A stretch of 64,000 nucleotides of DNA. It comes from Paenibacillus cymbidii. Its GTDB lineage: Bacteria; Bacillota; Bacilli; Paenibacillales; NBRC-103111. The translations under genes and the position numbers were made by a program. Each line of letters begins with the position of its first letter. Position 1 is the stretch's first letter. Under the pieces are notes generated by a model, which had not been told where the DNA came from, ran no database searches, and worked only from the letters and a program-made list of their open reading frames with translations. Location: positions 62,001 to 126,000 of the forward strand of contig NZ_SHLX01000003.1 in assembly GCF_004764705.1 (NCBI RefSeq). Reading direction: 5' to 3'. Of this stretch, positions 18,193-27,165 are shown one piece after another.

Positions 18193-19461
18193 TTGAGTAC
18201 ATTAGCGATACGCGGCGGAACGCCGGTAAGATCAACGCCTTTTCCCACCCCCATGCTGGGGGCGGCTCTGATCGGGGATGAGGAGCTAAAGGAACTGCAG
18301 GACGTCGTAAGGGAACAAAGCCCGTTTCGGCATTACGGAATCGGAAGCCCGCAGAAGGTTAACCTTCTGGAACAAGAGGCGCGTGCAATGCTGGGGGTCA
18401 AATATGCGCTGGCCGTGTCAAGCGGAACGGCAGCTTTATCGTGTGCGCTGGCCGCCCTGGAAATCGGTCCGGGCGATGAGGTGATCGTGCCGGCATTCGG
18501 ATGGTTTTCCGACTATTCGACCGTAGTTTGTACCGGGGCGCTGCCTGTATTCGCCGATATCGACGATACTTTGAATATGGATCCCGATCATTTTGCCGCC
18601 TGCATTACCCCGCGTACGAAAGCTGTCATCGTCATTCATTATCAAGGGGCACCCGCACGCATGAACGAGATTATGGCGGTTGCCGGAGCGCATAACATCA
18701 AAGTGATCGAGGATTGCGCACAAGCTTTCGGAGGCAGCTATCAAGGCCGGACGCTCGGCACCTTGGGCGATATCGCGATCGTCAGCTTCCAGGGCAATAA
18801 AGTCGTGACAAGCGGAGAAGGCGGACTGCTGTACACCAATTCGGAGCTCCTCTTTGTCAAGGCGGTCCGTTATCACGACCTTGGTTTTGTCCGGCCCGTT
18901 TTCCTCGGACAACTGGAGGACAAGTCACTTGGAAAGGCCGAAGATGCGTTCGCCGGACTGCAATTCAGAATGAGCGAACTGCAGGCGGCTTTCCTGTTGG
19001 CGCAGCTTCGCAAGCTGCCGTTCATTGTAGACAGGTGCCGTACATCGCAGAGGAGAATCAAGCAGAGATTCAAAGACAGCCGATCGATTGTTTTTCGAGA
19101 TGTGGACGAGGGGGAATGCGGGATCAGTCTGTTCATGATGCTGCCGACTCCCGAAGACGCTGCTGCCTTCGCCGAAGCGCTGGCAATGGAAGGCATTCCG
19201 ATCGGGCCGTCCTCCTCCTGCACCAATATGCTGGAGCGGACACCGATTACAACCAGGAAAATGTATAAGAGCAGCCTTCCGCCTTTCGGAAAAGGCCACC
19301 ATGGGGAACATACCGTTTACGATAGCGTCTCCATGTGTCCTGCGGTCAAAGGAATTGTGGCCAAGTACGTCTGCGTAGCAATTGGAGTATTGTATTCCGA
19401 CGAGGATATCGACGATATCATCGGCGCGATCGCCAAGGTGGAGCAGGGGTTGTTTCAATAG
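18193..19461 (+). CDS. DegT/DnrJ/EryC1/StrS family aminotransferase
   Basis: PLP-dependent fold-type I sugar aminotransferase of 422 residues. The cofactor Lys is Lys203 in SFQGNKVVTSGEGG; the acidic residue that holds the pyridine nitrogen is in VIEDCAQAFGG; the SSGTAALSCAL loop binds phosphate. Family members usually make amino sugars from nucleotide-linked keto sugars, or deaminate cyclitol ketones. TTG start with AAGGAGG 7-8 bases upstream. It is first in an operon with an esterase and a membrane AraC-type regulator under the duplicated promoter. Finding a normally biosynthetic enzyme beside uptake genes is unusual: it may process an imported amino sugar or cyclitol. Confidence 0.9.
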   Translation: MSTLAIRGGTPVRSTPFPTPMLGAALIGDEELKELQDVVREQSPFRHYGIGSPQKVNLLEQEARAMLGVKYALAVSSGTAALSCALAALEIGPGDEVIVPAFGWFSDYSTVVCTGALPVFADIDDTLNMDPDHFAACITPRTKAVIVIHYQGAPARMNEIMAVAGAHNIKVIEDCAQAFGGSYQGRTLGTLGDIAIVSFQGNKVVTSGEGGLLYTNSELLFVKAVRYHDLGFVRPVFLGQLEDKSLGKAEDAFAGLQFRMSELQAAFLLAQLRKLPFIVDRCRTSQRRIKQRFKDSRSIVFRDVDEGECGISLFMMLPTPEDAAAFAEALAMEGIPIGPSSSCTNMLERTPITTRKMYKSSLPPFGKGHHGEHTVYDSVSMCPAVKGIVAKYVCVAIGVLYSDEDIDDIIGAIAKVEQGLFQ

Positions 19462-19489
19462 GAAATATGCGATCAGGAAGGTGGGCGGC

Positions 19490-20563
19490 ATGATCCAATT
19501 TGATACGAAAGCTTATTTGCGCAATATGTCGCAACGAACGGAACGTGTGTACGATCGGAGGAACGTGGCGGCATTCGGCGGGTTCGAGCAGTGGCAGCGC
19601 AGTTTTCGCCAACGCCTGAGCGAATTGCTGGGTCTGGATAAGCTTGGCTGGATGAGCTCGATTGATTGGCCGGCTCCGCGATTGCTGGAGCGAACGGAGG
19701 AGCCCGATCATATTCGTGAGAAATGGCACATCGCCGTCGAACCGGAGGTGACCCTGCCGCTTTATTTGTTGTTGCCAAAGGCGGGGAAGCCGCCTTATCC
19801 GCTCGTCATCGCGCCCCACGGTCATGAATGCGGCAAGGAAGCGTATGTAGGTCTGTTCGAAAATGAGGAGGAGCGGCAGCGGGCGTTTGCCATCGACCAA
19901 ACGATCGGCCTGCAGGCAGTCGGTCAAGGCTATGCCGTTATCGCGCCAAATGTTCGCGGATTCCGCGAAATGGCCCGAATCGAGGAATTGTCGGATGCTT
20001 ACTCGTATCCGATCAGCAATCCGTACACGAGGCGCAATTCCTGTGAAGAGCTGCAGCGCCGATCGCTGTTCTATGGACGCACCTTGACCGGAGACAGGGT
20101 CCATGACATGCAGCGAGTCATTGATTTTGCCTCCACGCGCAGTGAAATCGACATGCGGAATATTATAATGACCGGCAATTCAACCGGGGGCACGGTTTCG
20201 CTGTTTACGGCAGCTGTCGACGAACGGGTGGGCATCGTCGTACCGTCCTGCAGCTTCTGCAATTTCACCGATACGGCATTGCAGATTTACCACTGTTCCT
20301 GCGGCACGATTCCCGGTATGCTGCAATGGGGCGAATATGAGGACATCGCCGGTTTGATTGCACCCCGGCCGCTGCTGATTATCAATGGGGCCAAGGATGA
20401 TCTGTTCCCGTCCGAGGACGCAAGCCGGGCTTTCGCGGGCGTGCGGGAGATTTACCTCGAGGCGGGCGCGCCGGACCGCTGCGAGCATTTTATCGGCCCG
20501 GAAGGGCACCGATTCTATAAAGAAGCGGCTTGGCGTTTCATTCGTCGGCACTTGCCGGTATAA
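19490..20563 (+). CDS. Alpha/beta hydrolase, acetyl xylan esterase-like
   Basis: Protein of 357 residues. The nucleophile elbow is GNSTGG with Ser231, the acid is Asp303 or Asp304 in NGAKDDLFP, and the base is His340 in GPEGHRF. An oxyanion stretch reads IAPHGHECGK. It resembles the first half of the hydrolase at 15265 in order of motifs (hydrolase of the Abhydrolase_7/AXE1 kind). No signal peptide, so likely an intracellular esterase removing acyl groups from imported sugar. ATG at 19490 has AAGGTGGG 6 bases upstream. It lies 28 bases after the aminotransferase and 79 bases before the regulator. Confidence 0.86.
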   Translation: MIQFDTKAYLRNMSQRTERVYDRRNVAAFGGFEQWQRSFRQRLSELLGLDKLGWMSSIDWPAPRLLERTEEPDHIREKWHIAVEPEVTLPLYLLLPKAGKPPYPLVIAPHGHECGKEAYVGLFENEEERQRAFAIDQTIGLQAVGQGYAVIAPNVRGFREMARIEELSDAYSYPISNPYTRRNSCEELQRRSLFYGRTLTGDRVHDMQRVIDFASTRSEIDMRNIIMTGNSTGGTVSLFTAAVDERVGIVVPSCSFCNFTDTALQIYHCSCGTIPGMLQWGEYEDIAGLIAPRPLLIINGAKDDLFPSEDASRAFAGVREIYLEAGAPDRCEHFIGPEGHRFYKEAAWRFIRRHLPV

Positions 20564-20642
20564 GCGAATGCGGCATAATCGTTCGCAAGAGCAGAAGCTT
20601 GTCCATCAGGCGAAGCGGCGCTTGACAAGCGAGGGGGCGAAT

Positions 20643-23009
20643 ATGAGCATCATCGGTAGGTATCGCTCGAGGAAATATTTCATCCGAATCCTGCTCTCGA
20701 TTACGCTGACGGTCGTTGGCTTCTTGACCGCCATTTCCGTGGTCAACTACACCAATTCGAAGCATACGGTGATGGACCTGCAGCAGGAGTCGGCACGCAA
20801 CGTACTGAATCAGGTCGATTACAATATCAACTATCTCGATCAAATGGTCGACAACTTGACAATATCCACCTTTTCCGATCGGAATATTATTGCACTCATG
20901 GAAAACCGGGAGCTGGAAATTCACGAGCTTACCAGCAAGCTGGCCAGCCTGGAGAATATCGTCGCCGCCAATCCTTATATCGATTCGATCATCATCTATA
21001 ACGAGCTGAATGGGTGCTACTATTCTACATCCGACTCCAACATGGCCTCGTGCGGCAAGACGAATATCGACAACAGCTTGTCCCGATTTTTTGAGACGAG
21101 AGAGTCTGTCCCCAAGTTCAAAATGGTTCCGACCGCATACGATGCGGCTACCGGCTCGGTCCGTACCTTCTCGCAATTTATGTACAAATCGCTTGAAGCC
21201 TATCGCAAAAACGAAAGTATTCTTATGGTCAACATAAAGCCGGAGTGGTTATTCGACAACATTAGTACGATTAATGAACGCGGGGGCAATATGAACTCCC
21301 GGATATACATTGTGAATGCGGAAGGGCAATTTTTCACTTCCGGCGACCAAGGATTGCCGAACGAGGCATTTCAGGCCACGATCTTGCAGCGTATTCACGG
21401 ATTGGCAGCAGATTACGGTTATTTTATCGAACATTCAGGGCAGGTCGGACAGATCGTTTCATTCAGCCGATCGCAAGCGAACGGGCTAAGCGTCATTAGT
21501 ATCCAGCCTTACGATAGCGTATTCGGCAAAATTAACAAGATCAAGCAGTTTTCTATCTGGATGCTGATTTTCTTTCTGGTGTGCGCGGTAGCGGTTTCGC
21601 TTTGGTTCGCAGTCAAGCTGTACAAACCGGTGCGAAGCCTGCTGGATGCGGTACGTCCCGAAGCCAAGGCCGGCCAGACGGACCCGGTGAAGGACGAATT
21701 CCTGTTCATGTCGACCGTTTACCGGCAAACATTGGTGTCATTGAACGAATACAAGGAGAAGCAGCATCAGAGTCAGGATATGATTTATCAATACAAGCTG
21801 CGCAAATTTTTTACCGACAGCGGTTCCTTCGAGAGCAGCGATAGGGAATGGCTGTTCGGCCCGACTGACGGTGAATTCGCGGCAGGCGGCAAGCTGTTCA
21901 TCTTCGTATTGAAAATTGACGACTACAAGTCATTTGTCGAGAAAAGGAAGCAGGCGGAACAAAAGCTGGTGGGGTTTGCCATCACCAATATTTGCGCTGA
22001 ATTGATCAATCGGGCGCACAAGGGGCATGTCGTCGAAATGCGCAACGATCATTATGCGGCGATTCTGCAAATCGTGGCGTCACCGCGACCGCAAGCGATC
22101 GCGCAAGAGCATGAGAACGGTGTCGTTCCGATCGTACAGGAAATGCAGCGCGTTATATGGGACAATTACCGCGTTTCGTTGACGGTTGCGATCAGCGATG
22201 GTTACGACGACTGCCTTGCAACGTCAGCGATTTACAAACAAACGGAGGAGCGCGCGCTGTACCGCTTCTTGCTCGGCAAACGTGCGGTGATTACGGCCGC
22301 AGACGTCGATAGACTGCAGACGTTAGCGGGGGAGCGGCGTATTTTCCCGCAGGAGACGGAGGGCAAGCTGATCGAGGACATTCGCTCCGGCGACCTGAAG
22401 CGGATCGAATCACGGCTCCAATCCTTGTTCGCGCATCTATCGGAAGCCGATTACACATATGCCGTCAACTCGATCCTGCATCTGATGGCCGTCATCAATC
22501 AGACGATGCGCGAGATTAACGCTTATTCACATAATCGGCATCAGGCTGGGATCGATATGAAATACTACCAAAGTTTTTTCGAGAAAGATACCTTGGACGA
22601 GGTGCTTCAGCAATTTATGGTCATGTTCCGCGACATGCAGCAGCATCGCGCCTCCTTAAAAACGGTCAAGCATGATGCGCGGGTCGAAGCCATCAAGGAA
22701 ATCGTCGCAGAGCACTACGAAGCCCCCGAGCTTAGTTTGCCGTTTATCGCGACCATGGTCAGAATGACGCCAACCCATACCGGACGATTATTCAAGAAAA
22801 ACGAGCACGTGTCGCTCGTCGATTATATCCATGAAGTACGTTTGAAACACGCCATCGAGTTGCTGGGGAACGAGGAGCTCAGCGTTGCCGAAATTATGAA
22901 AAAGGTCGGCTACATCAACGAAAGTCACTTTTTCAAAATCTTCAAAAAGAAAACCGGCGCTACCCCGAGCGAGTACCGCAAAAGCATCACAATAAACCGC
23001 CCATTCTGA
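20643..23009 (+). CDS. Membrane-anchored AraC-type transcriptional regulator
   Basis: Protein of 788 residues with the same plan as the one at 2333: membrane helix at about 17-38, external sensor region (about 40-300) probably of the dCache type, a second helix at about 300-323, a cytoplasmic linker and a C-terminal AraC double helix-turn-helix (about 690-788, with LSLPFIATMVRMTPTHTGRL and VAEIMKKVGYINESHFFKIF). ATG at 20643 is chosen for the GAGGGGG 6-9 bases upstream; the frame extends earlier only into the esterase gene. It probably activates both its own operon and the ABC operon after it, because both carry the same upstream block. Confidence 0.88.
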   Translation: MSIIGRYRSRKYFIRILLSITLTVVGFLTAISVVNYTNSKHTVMDLQQESARNVLNQVDYNINYLDQMVDNLTISTFSDRNIIALMENRELEIHELTSKLASLENIVAANPYIDSIIIYNELNGCYYSTSDSNMASCGKTNIDNSLSRFFETRESVPKFKMVPTAYDAATGSVRTFSQFMYKSLEAYRKNESILMVNIKPEWLFDNISTINERGGNMNSRIYIVNAEGQFFTSGDQGLPNEAFQATILQRIHGLAADYGYFIEHSGQVGQIVSFSRSQANGLSVISIQPYDSVFGKINKIKQFSIWMLIFFLVCAVAVSLWFAVKLYKPVRSLLDAVRPEAKAGQTDPVKDEFLFMSTVYRQTLVSLNEYKEKQHQSQDMIYQYKLRKFFTDSGSFESSDREWLFGPTDGEFAAGGKLFIFVLKIDDYKSFVEKRKQAEQKLVGFAITNICAELINRAHKGHVVEMRNDHYAAILQIVASPRPQAIAQEHENGVVPIVQEMQRVIWDNYRVSLTVAISDGYDDCLATSAIYKQTEERALYRFLLGKRAVITAADVDRLQTLAGERRIFPQETEGKLIEDIRSGDLKRIESRLQSLFAHLSEADYTYAVNSILHLMAVINQTMREINAYSHNRHQAGIDMKYYQSFFEKDTLDEVLQQFMVMFRDMQQHRASLKTVKHDARVEAIKEIVAEHYEAPELSLPFIATMVRMTPTHTGRLFKKNEHVSLVDYIHEVRLKHAIELLGNEELSVAEIMKKVGYINESHFFKIFKKKTGATPSEYRKSITINRPF

Positions 23010-23112
23010 CAGGTTGACGACAAGAAACGGGTCCAATTGCATAGTCAGGATCGAAATTGAACAGTAGAAAACAGACTTGCATGCTCCTTATAATGGGGGT
23101 ACCCAAACAGAA
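23010..23112 (+). promoter_or_regulatory. Duplicated promoter/operator block, copy 2
   Basis: Second copy of the block at 18080-18182, about 85-90% identical by eye, beginning right after the regulator's stop codon. TATAAT is at 23089-23094 and the ABC permease starts 38 bases after it. The conserved ATCGAAATTGAACAGTAG sits at the same distance from TATAAT as in copy 1. This promoter makes the longer reading frame starting at 23057 implausible, since its start would precede the transcript. Confidence 0.82.
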
Positions 23113-23131
23113 GAGAGCAGGAGGCGGAGAG

Positions 23132-24052
23132 ATGCGATGGATCGCACATGAATGGCAGCAGTGGAAACGCAACCGGGAGCTGTTTGCCTTATCGCTTCCG
23201 GTTCTTCTATTCAAATTCGTTTTTTCGTATTTGCCGCTGCTCGGTCTCGTCATCGCTTTCAAAAATTTCAACTATGCCAAAGGGTTATGGGGAAGCGACT
23301 GGGTCGGATTCAAAAATTTCCAATTTTTCTTTACTTCCAACAATGCGTTCCGGATTACCCGGAACACGATCCTGTACAATATCGGCTTCATTGTGCTTAC
23401 GACTGTCATTGCTGTATGTTTTGCTATCTTGATGAACGAAATTGCCCGCAGATGGCTGAGAGTTTACCAGACGGCGCTGTTCCTGCCCTACTTCTTGTCC
23501 TGGGTTGTCGTCAGCTATGTAATCTTGGCGATTCTTGACCGCGAGCACGGTTTTTTGAATCAGCTGCTCCTTCTCTTCGGCGGAGAGTCGGTCGATTGGT
23601 ACAGAGACCCGAAATATTGGCCGTTCATTATTATTCTCGTGCACTTATGGAAGGCGGTCGGCTTCTCGACCTTGATCTACTTTGCCGGGATTCTTGGCAT
23701 AGACCCAAGTTATTATGAAGCAGCGAAAATCGACGGCGCTTCCAAATGGCAGATGGTGCGGAGCGTCACCGTTCCTTTGTTGACGCCATTGATCGTCATC
23801 TTGTTCATTGTTGCGGTGGGCAGCATTTTTCGCGCCGATTTTGGCTTGTTTTATTTTGTGCCGAACGACGTCAGTTTTCTGTACCCGGTTACGGATGTCA
23901 TTGATACATATGTGTATCGTTCGCTTCGTGTTGTCGGCGATCTCGGTATGTCTTCCGCCGTCGGCTTGTACCAGGCCGTCGTCGGTTTCCTGTTGGTCTT
24001 CGCGACCAACTCGATCATCAAACGAGTTAATTCAGATCATTCGCTTTGGTAG
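23132..24052 (+). CDS. Carbohydrate ABC transporter permease (LplB type)
   Basis: Permease of 306 residues with about six membrane helices and the EAA loop EAAKIDGASKWQM followed by VTVPLL. ATG at 23132 follows AGGAGG by 6 bases and lies downstream of the TATAAT of the duplicated promoter. The C-terminal INRV-like SDHSLW ending is common in this family. It works with the permease after it and the lipoprotein at 25046. No ATPase gene is present. Co-regulation with the aminotransferase/esterase operon suggests that the imported compound is their substrate or its precursor. Confidence 0.92.
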   Translation: MRWIAHEWQQWKRNRELFALSLPVLLFKFVFSYLPLLGLVIAFKNFNYAKGLWGSDWVGFKNFQFFFTSNNAFRITRNTILYNIGFIVLTTVIAVCFAILMNEIARRWLRVYQTALFLPYFLSWVVVSYVILAILDREHGFLNQLLLLFGGESVDWYRDPKYWPFIIILVHLWKAVGFSTLIYFAGILGIDPSYYEAAKIDGASKWQMVRSVTVPLLTPLIVILFIVAVGSIFRADFGLFYFVPNDVSFLYPVTDVIDTYVYRSLRVVGDLGMSSAVGLYQAVVGFLLVFATNSIIKRVNSDHSLW

Positions 24053-24067
24053 GAGGGCTTGCTTGAC

Positions 24068-24970
24068 ATGAATACTGCAACGCAGAACAACAATCATCAC
24101 GACAGGCTCTCGGGAGTGCTGATCAATGCCTTTTTTGTCCTATTGTCGCTTGCCGTTGTCATTCCACTGGCGCTTGTCGTCTCGATATCGATTTCCGACG
24201 AGCTGCAGCTGCAGAAACACGGGTACCAGTTGATTCCGTACCAGTTCAGCTTCTCGGCCTATTCGATGATTTTGCAAAGTCCGGCGCAATTGCTTAAGGC
24301 ATACGGGATCACGATATTCGTCACGGTAGCCGGCACGGCGAGCGGATTGCTGTTGACTGCCTTGGGCGCGTATGTCATCTCTCGCAGAGACTACCGCTAT
24401 GCCAGGGCCACCACCATCTATATTTTGTTTACGATGCTGTTTAACGGGGGACTCGTCCCCTTCTATATATTAGTTACCCAGATCTTGCACATGAAGGATA
24501 CGATATGGGCGTTGATTGTCCCCTACCTGCTGAACCCCTTCTACATTTTGATCATGAAGGGCTTCCTCGACAAGCTGCCGGGGGAAATATACGAATCGGC
24601 AAAGATAGACGGGGCCCGCGAAACGAGGATCTTTTTCACCATCGTGCTGCCGTTGTCCAAACCTGCTCTGGCGACAGTCGGCCTGTTTATCGCCTTCATC
24701 TATTGGAACGATTGGTGGCTTGGACTGCTATTTATCGACAAACCCGATCTGGTGCCGCTGCAGCTGCTGCTATACCGGATTATGAGTGCCATTGAATTTT
24801 TGACCAATAACTTGAATAGCGTGAATATCGATTTCGACCTCGCATCGTTCCCGAGCTTGTCGGCGCGAATGGCGATGGCGGTGTTGGCTGCCGGACCGAT
24901 GATGTTTGTGTTCCCTTTCTTCCAAAGGTATTATGTCTCCGGACTGACAGTCGGTTCGGTGAAAAGCTGA
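24068..24970 (+). CDS. Carbohydrate ABC transporter permease (YtcP/LplC type)
   Basis: Second permease of this importer, 300 residues, about six membrane helices. The EAA loop is ESAKIDGARETRIF with IVLPLS after it, and the protein ends in GLTVGSVKS as in YtcP-type permeases. ATG at 24068 is 11 bases from AGGAGG; a TTG nine bases earlier is too close to it. Only 15 bases separate it from the first permease. The lipoprotein gene follows after 75 bases that can form a small hairpin. Confidence 0.91.
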   Translation: MNTATQNNNHHDRLSGVLINAFFVLLSLAVVIPLALVVSISISDELQLQKHGYQLIPYQFSFSAYSMILQSPAQLLKAYGITIFVTVAGTASGLLLTALGAYVISRRDYRYARATTIYILFTMLFNGGLVPFYILVTQILHMKDTIWALIVPYLLNPFYILIMKGFLDKLPGEIYESAKIDGARETRIFFTIVLPLSKPALATVGLFIAFIYWNDWWLGLLFIDKPDLVPLQLLLYRIMSAIEFLTNNLNSVNIDFDLASFPSLSARMAMAVLAAGPMMFVFPFFQRYYVSGLTVGSVKS

Positions 24971-24981
24971 TGGCTTCAAGA

Positions 24982-25006
24982 AGGCCGATGGCGTTTTGGC
25001 CGGCCT
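24982..25006 (+). other. Small stem-loop before the lipoprotein gene
   Basis: AGGCCG at 24982-24987 pairs with CGGCCT at 25001-25006 across a 13-base loop. It has no T-run. Such hairpins between permease and binding-protein genes can stabilise the downstream message so that the binding protein is made in excess; that role is inferred from position. Confidence 0.35.
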
Positions 25007-25045
25007 CTTCAATTAGAAGCAGTAAATTTTAGGGAGGTAGTAAAC

Positions 25046-26599
25046 ATGAAAAAAAGCGGATTTCGGAAATCGATCCTGTTGGTTTCGGCGTTGGCAATGA
25101 GCACATCGCTCGCTGCCTGCAGCAAAACGAACGGCAATTCGGCGGAGAAGGCAACCGGGGCTGCCGCTGCGACGGCGGCTGCGACGGCGGCGCCATCCAA
25201 TGCGCAGGGCAAAAGCGAATTAAAAGAAGCGGAGCTCGTCTGGTATTACCCGCAGAATGAAATCCCGAAAGATTTGAAAACCGTGCAGGACGAAGTCAAC
25301 AAAATCACCAAGCAAAAAATCAATGCCACCGTTAAACTGGTTCCTGTAGCATTTGGCGATTATCCGCAAAAGATGAACACCGTCGTCGCTTCCGGAGAAG
25401 TGTTCGATATTGCTTGGACGTCCACCTGGAGCTTCGACTACTTGCAGAATGTCAGCAAAGGCGCTTTCATTCCGCTTGACGACATGCTTGCCAAGACGAC
25501 GCCCAAGCTGAAAAGCGTCATTCCGGATTACGCAATCAACGCTGCGAAGGTCAACGGCAAGCTTTACGGGATTCCCAGCATTCAATATGCCTATTACACC
25601 GACGGCTTCTACTTTCAAAAGAGACTGGTAGATAAATATAACATCGACCTGACCGGCATCAATAAACTGGAGGATCTGGAGCCTGTGCTCAGCAAAATCA
25701 AGCAGGGCGAGCCGGATCTCATACCGCTTCCAGCCACCCGTGCCGGGTTGCTGCAGTATTTTTACACGGCAAACAATCTTGAGCCGGTTCACCTGGCTGC
25801 GGGGATATTCATTGATTATAACGATCCCAAAAAAATTGTGAGCCTTTACTCTACAGCGCAGTACAAAAAAACGTTGGATACTTTGCGCAGCTATTACCAG
25901 AAAGGATATATAAACCAGGAAGCTCCAACGTTGAAAAGCATAACCGACATTCGCAAAGCCGGTAAAGAAGCGATTATGACCACTGACGTAATGAAGGAAG
26001 GAAAAGAGCAAGAGGTGAAACGGTCCAACGGCGACCTCGATGTCGTCAAACGCGAAGTCTCGAAACCGCGCGTCATGGCATCCGCCGTTACCGCGACGAT
26101 CAATGCCATCAGCCGGACATCCAAAAATCCCGAGCGCGCACTCATGTTGCTTGAGCTGATGAATACGGATAAAAACTTGTTTAACCTGATCTCTTTCGGC
26201 GTTGAGAACAAGCATTATACGAAAATCGGGGACAATACAGTCAAGATTATTCTGGACGGCGGATACAATCCGAATACATCATGGGTTTTCGGTAATGTGT
26301 TTAACGGGTATTTGCTGGAAGGTCAGGCTCCGGACACGTGGACGAAAACGGAGAAGCTGAACAACGAGAGCGAAAAATCGCCGATCATGGACTTCAAATT
26401 CGATGCGACCTCCGTTTCCTCGGAAATAGCCAATATCGTATCCGTCATCGACGAGTATAAGCCCGGTCTTGAAACCGGGGCCGTGGATATTGATAAAGTG
26501 CTGCCGCAATTCCAAGATAAGCTGAAGAATGCCGGCTCGGACAAAGTCGTAGCCGAAGCGCAGAAGCAGCTGGACGCCTACTATAGCGCCAAAAAGTAA
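25046..26599 (+). CDS. ABC transporter solute-binding lipoprotein
   Basis: Protein of 517 residues. The signal peptide has a basic start and ends in LAAC, with lipidated Cys at residue 25; an Ala/Thr-rich linker follows, then a type 1 extracellular binding-protein fold. It should be anchored on the outer membrane face and feed the two upstream permeases. GGGAGG lies 8 bases before the ATG. It ends the operon: a strong terminator follows 13 bases after the stop. Sequence outside the signal region differs clearly from the other lipoprotein at 6586, so the two transporters probably take different sugars. Confidence 0.93.
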   Translation: MKKSGFRKSILLVSALAMSTSLAACSKTNGNSAEKATGAAAATAAATAAPSNAQGKSELKEAELVWYYPQNEIPKDLKTVQDEVNKITKQKINATVKLVPVAFGDYPQKMNTVVASGEVFDIAWTSTWSFDYLQNVSKGAFIPLDDMLAKTTPKLKSVIPDYAINAAKVNGKLYGIPSIQYAYYTDGFYFQKRLVDKYNIDLTGINKLEDLEPVLSKIKQGEPDLIPLPATRAGLLQYFYTANNLEPVHLAAGIFIDYNDPKKIVSLYSTAQYKKTLDTLRSYYQKGYINQEAPTLKSITDIRKAGKEAIMTTDVMKEGKEQEVKRSNGDLDVVKREVSKPRVMASAVTATINAISRTSKNPERALMLLELMNTDKNLFNLISFGVENKHYTKIGDNTVKIILDGGYNPNTSWVFGNVFNGYLLEGQAPDTWTKTEKLNNESEKSPIMDFKFDATSVSSEIANIVSVIDEYKPGLETGAVDIDKVLPQFQDKLKNAGSDKVVAEAQKQLDAYYSAKK

Positions 26600-26612
26600 C
26601 GGCAGGCAAAAG

Positions 26613-26652
26613 ACGCCGGCTCGAGACGAATGTCAAGAGCCGGCGTTTTTTT
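26613..26652 (+). terminator. Rho-independent terminator of the second ABC operon
   Basis: ACGCCGGCTC at 26613-26622 pairs perfectly with GAGCCGGCGT at 26637-26646, followed by a run of T to 26652. Confidence 0.93.
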
Positions 26653-26653
26653 G

Positions 26654-27013
26654 GCATATAAGAATGGATAAGTTTCGGGGTGGAGACAGGATGTTGCAGG
26701 CGTGCTGGCGCCAAGAAGCGTAATTCAGCTTTGGTGACCCGATTGAATGCTCGGCAACCAAAATACCCCATGAAAAATGGCTTATTTGCCCGAGTTGGGG
26801 TGGCGCGTCTGCGATAGCCAGTGAAAACACTGGTTATTTGCCGCAGATCGCCTTCCATAAGGCACTTCAAGCAAAATAGCCAGCGATTTTGCTGGCTATT
26901 CTGAAGAGGCTGCCCGATTTTGGCGAAATAGGCAAGAAAACATGGCCTATTTTGCAAGGTTTAGTGGGGGGACGGGGGGATGGAGCGTATAATGCAAAGT
27001 ATCTGCTACATGA
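26654..27013. repeat. Four-hairpin intergenic repeat, copy B with long flanks
   Basis: The four-hairpin core is at 26761-26787, 26812-26839, 26873-26900 and 26926-26953, with starts 51, 61 and 53 bp apart. Outside the core the sequence also matches copy E: from CATATAAGAAT at 26654 through the ACAGGATGTTGCAGGCGTG stretch, and after the core to the ATGCAAAGT area near 27000. Both copies begin just after a terminator. No coding feature was seen; short reading frames on the minus strand arise from the repeated hairpins. The remaining bases up to 27165 become AT-rich and hold nothing recognised. Confidence 0.8.
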
Positions 27014-27165
27014 AAGGGCAAAAAAAGCAGCCCTTTCAGACTCCAAATCCAATAAGTTACCGCTAAAGCTGGGCCAACTTCTTCGAAGTGCTTCGACAGT
27101 AAGCTTTTCATACATTCAGAATTGGATATAATATCCTAATTAATATTTAATTTACATAAAATGTA

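Noticed and set aside
23057-23131. Earlier start for the second-locus permease
   Set aside because: The extension overlaps the TATAAT of the duplicated promoter and adds residues unlike the family; AGGAGG precedes the ATG at 23132.
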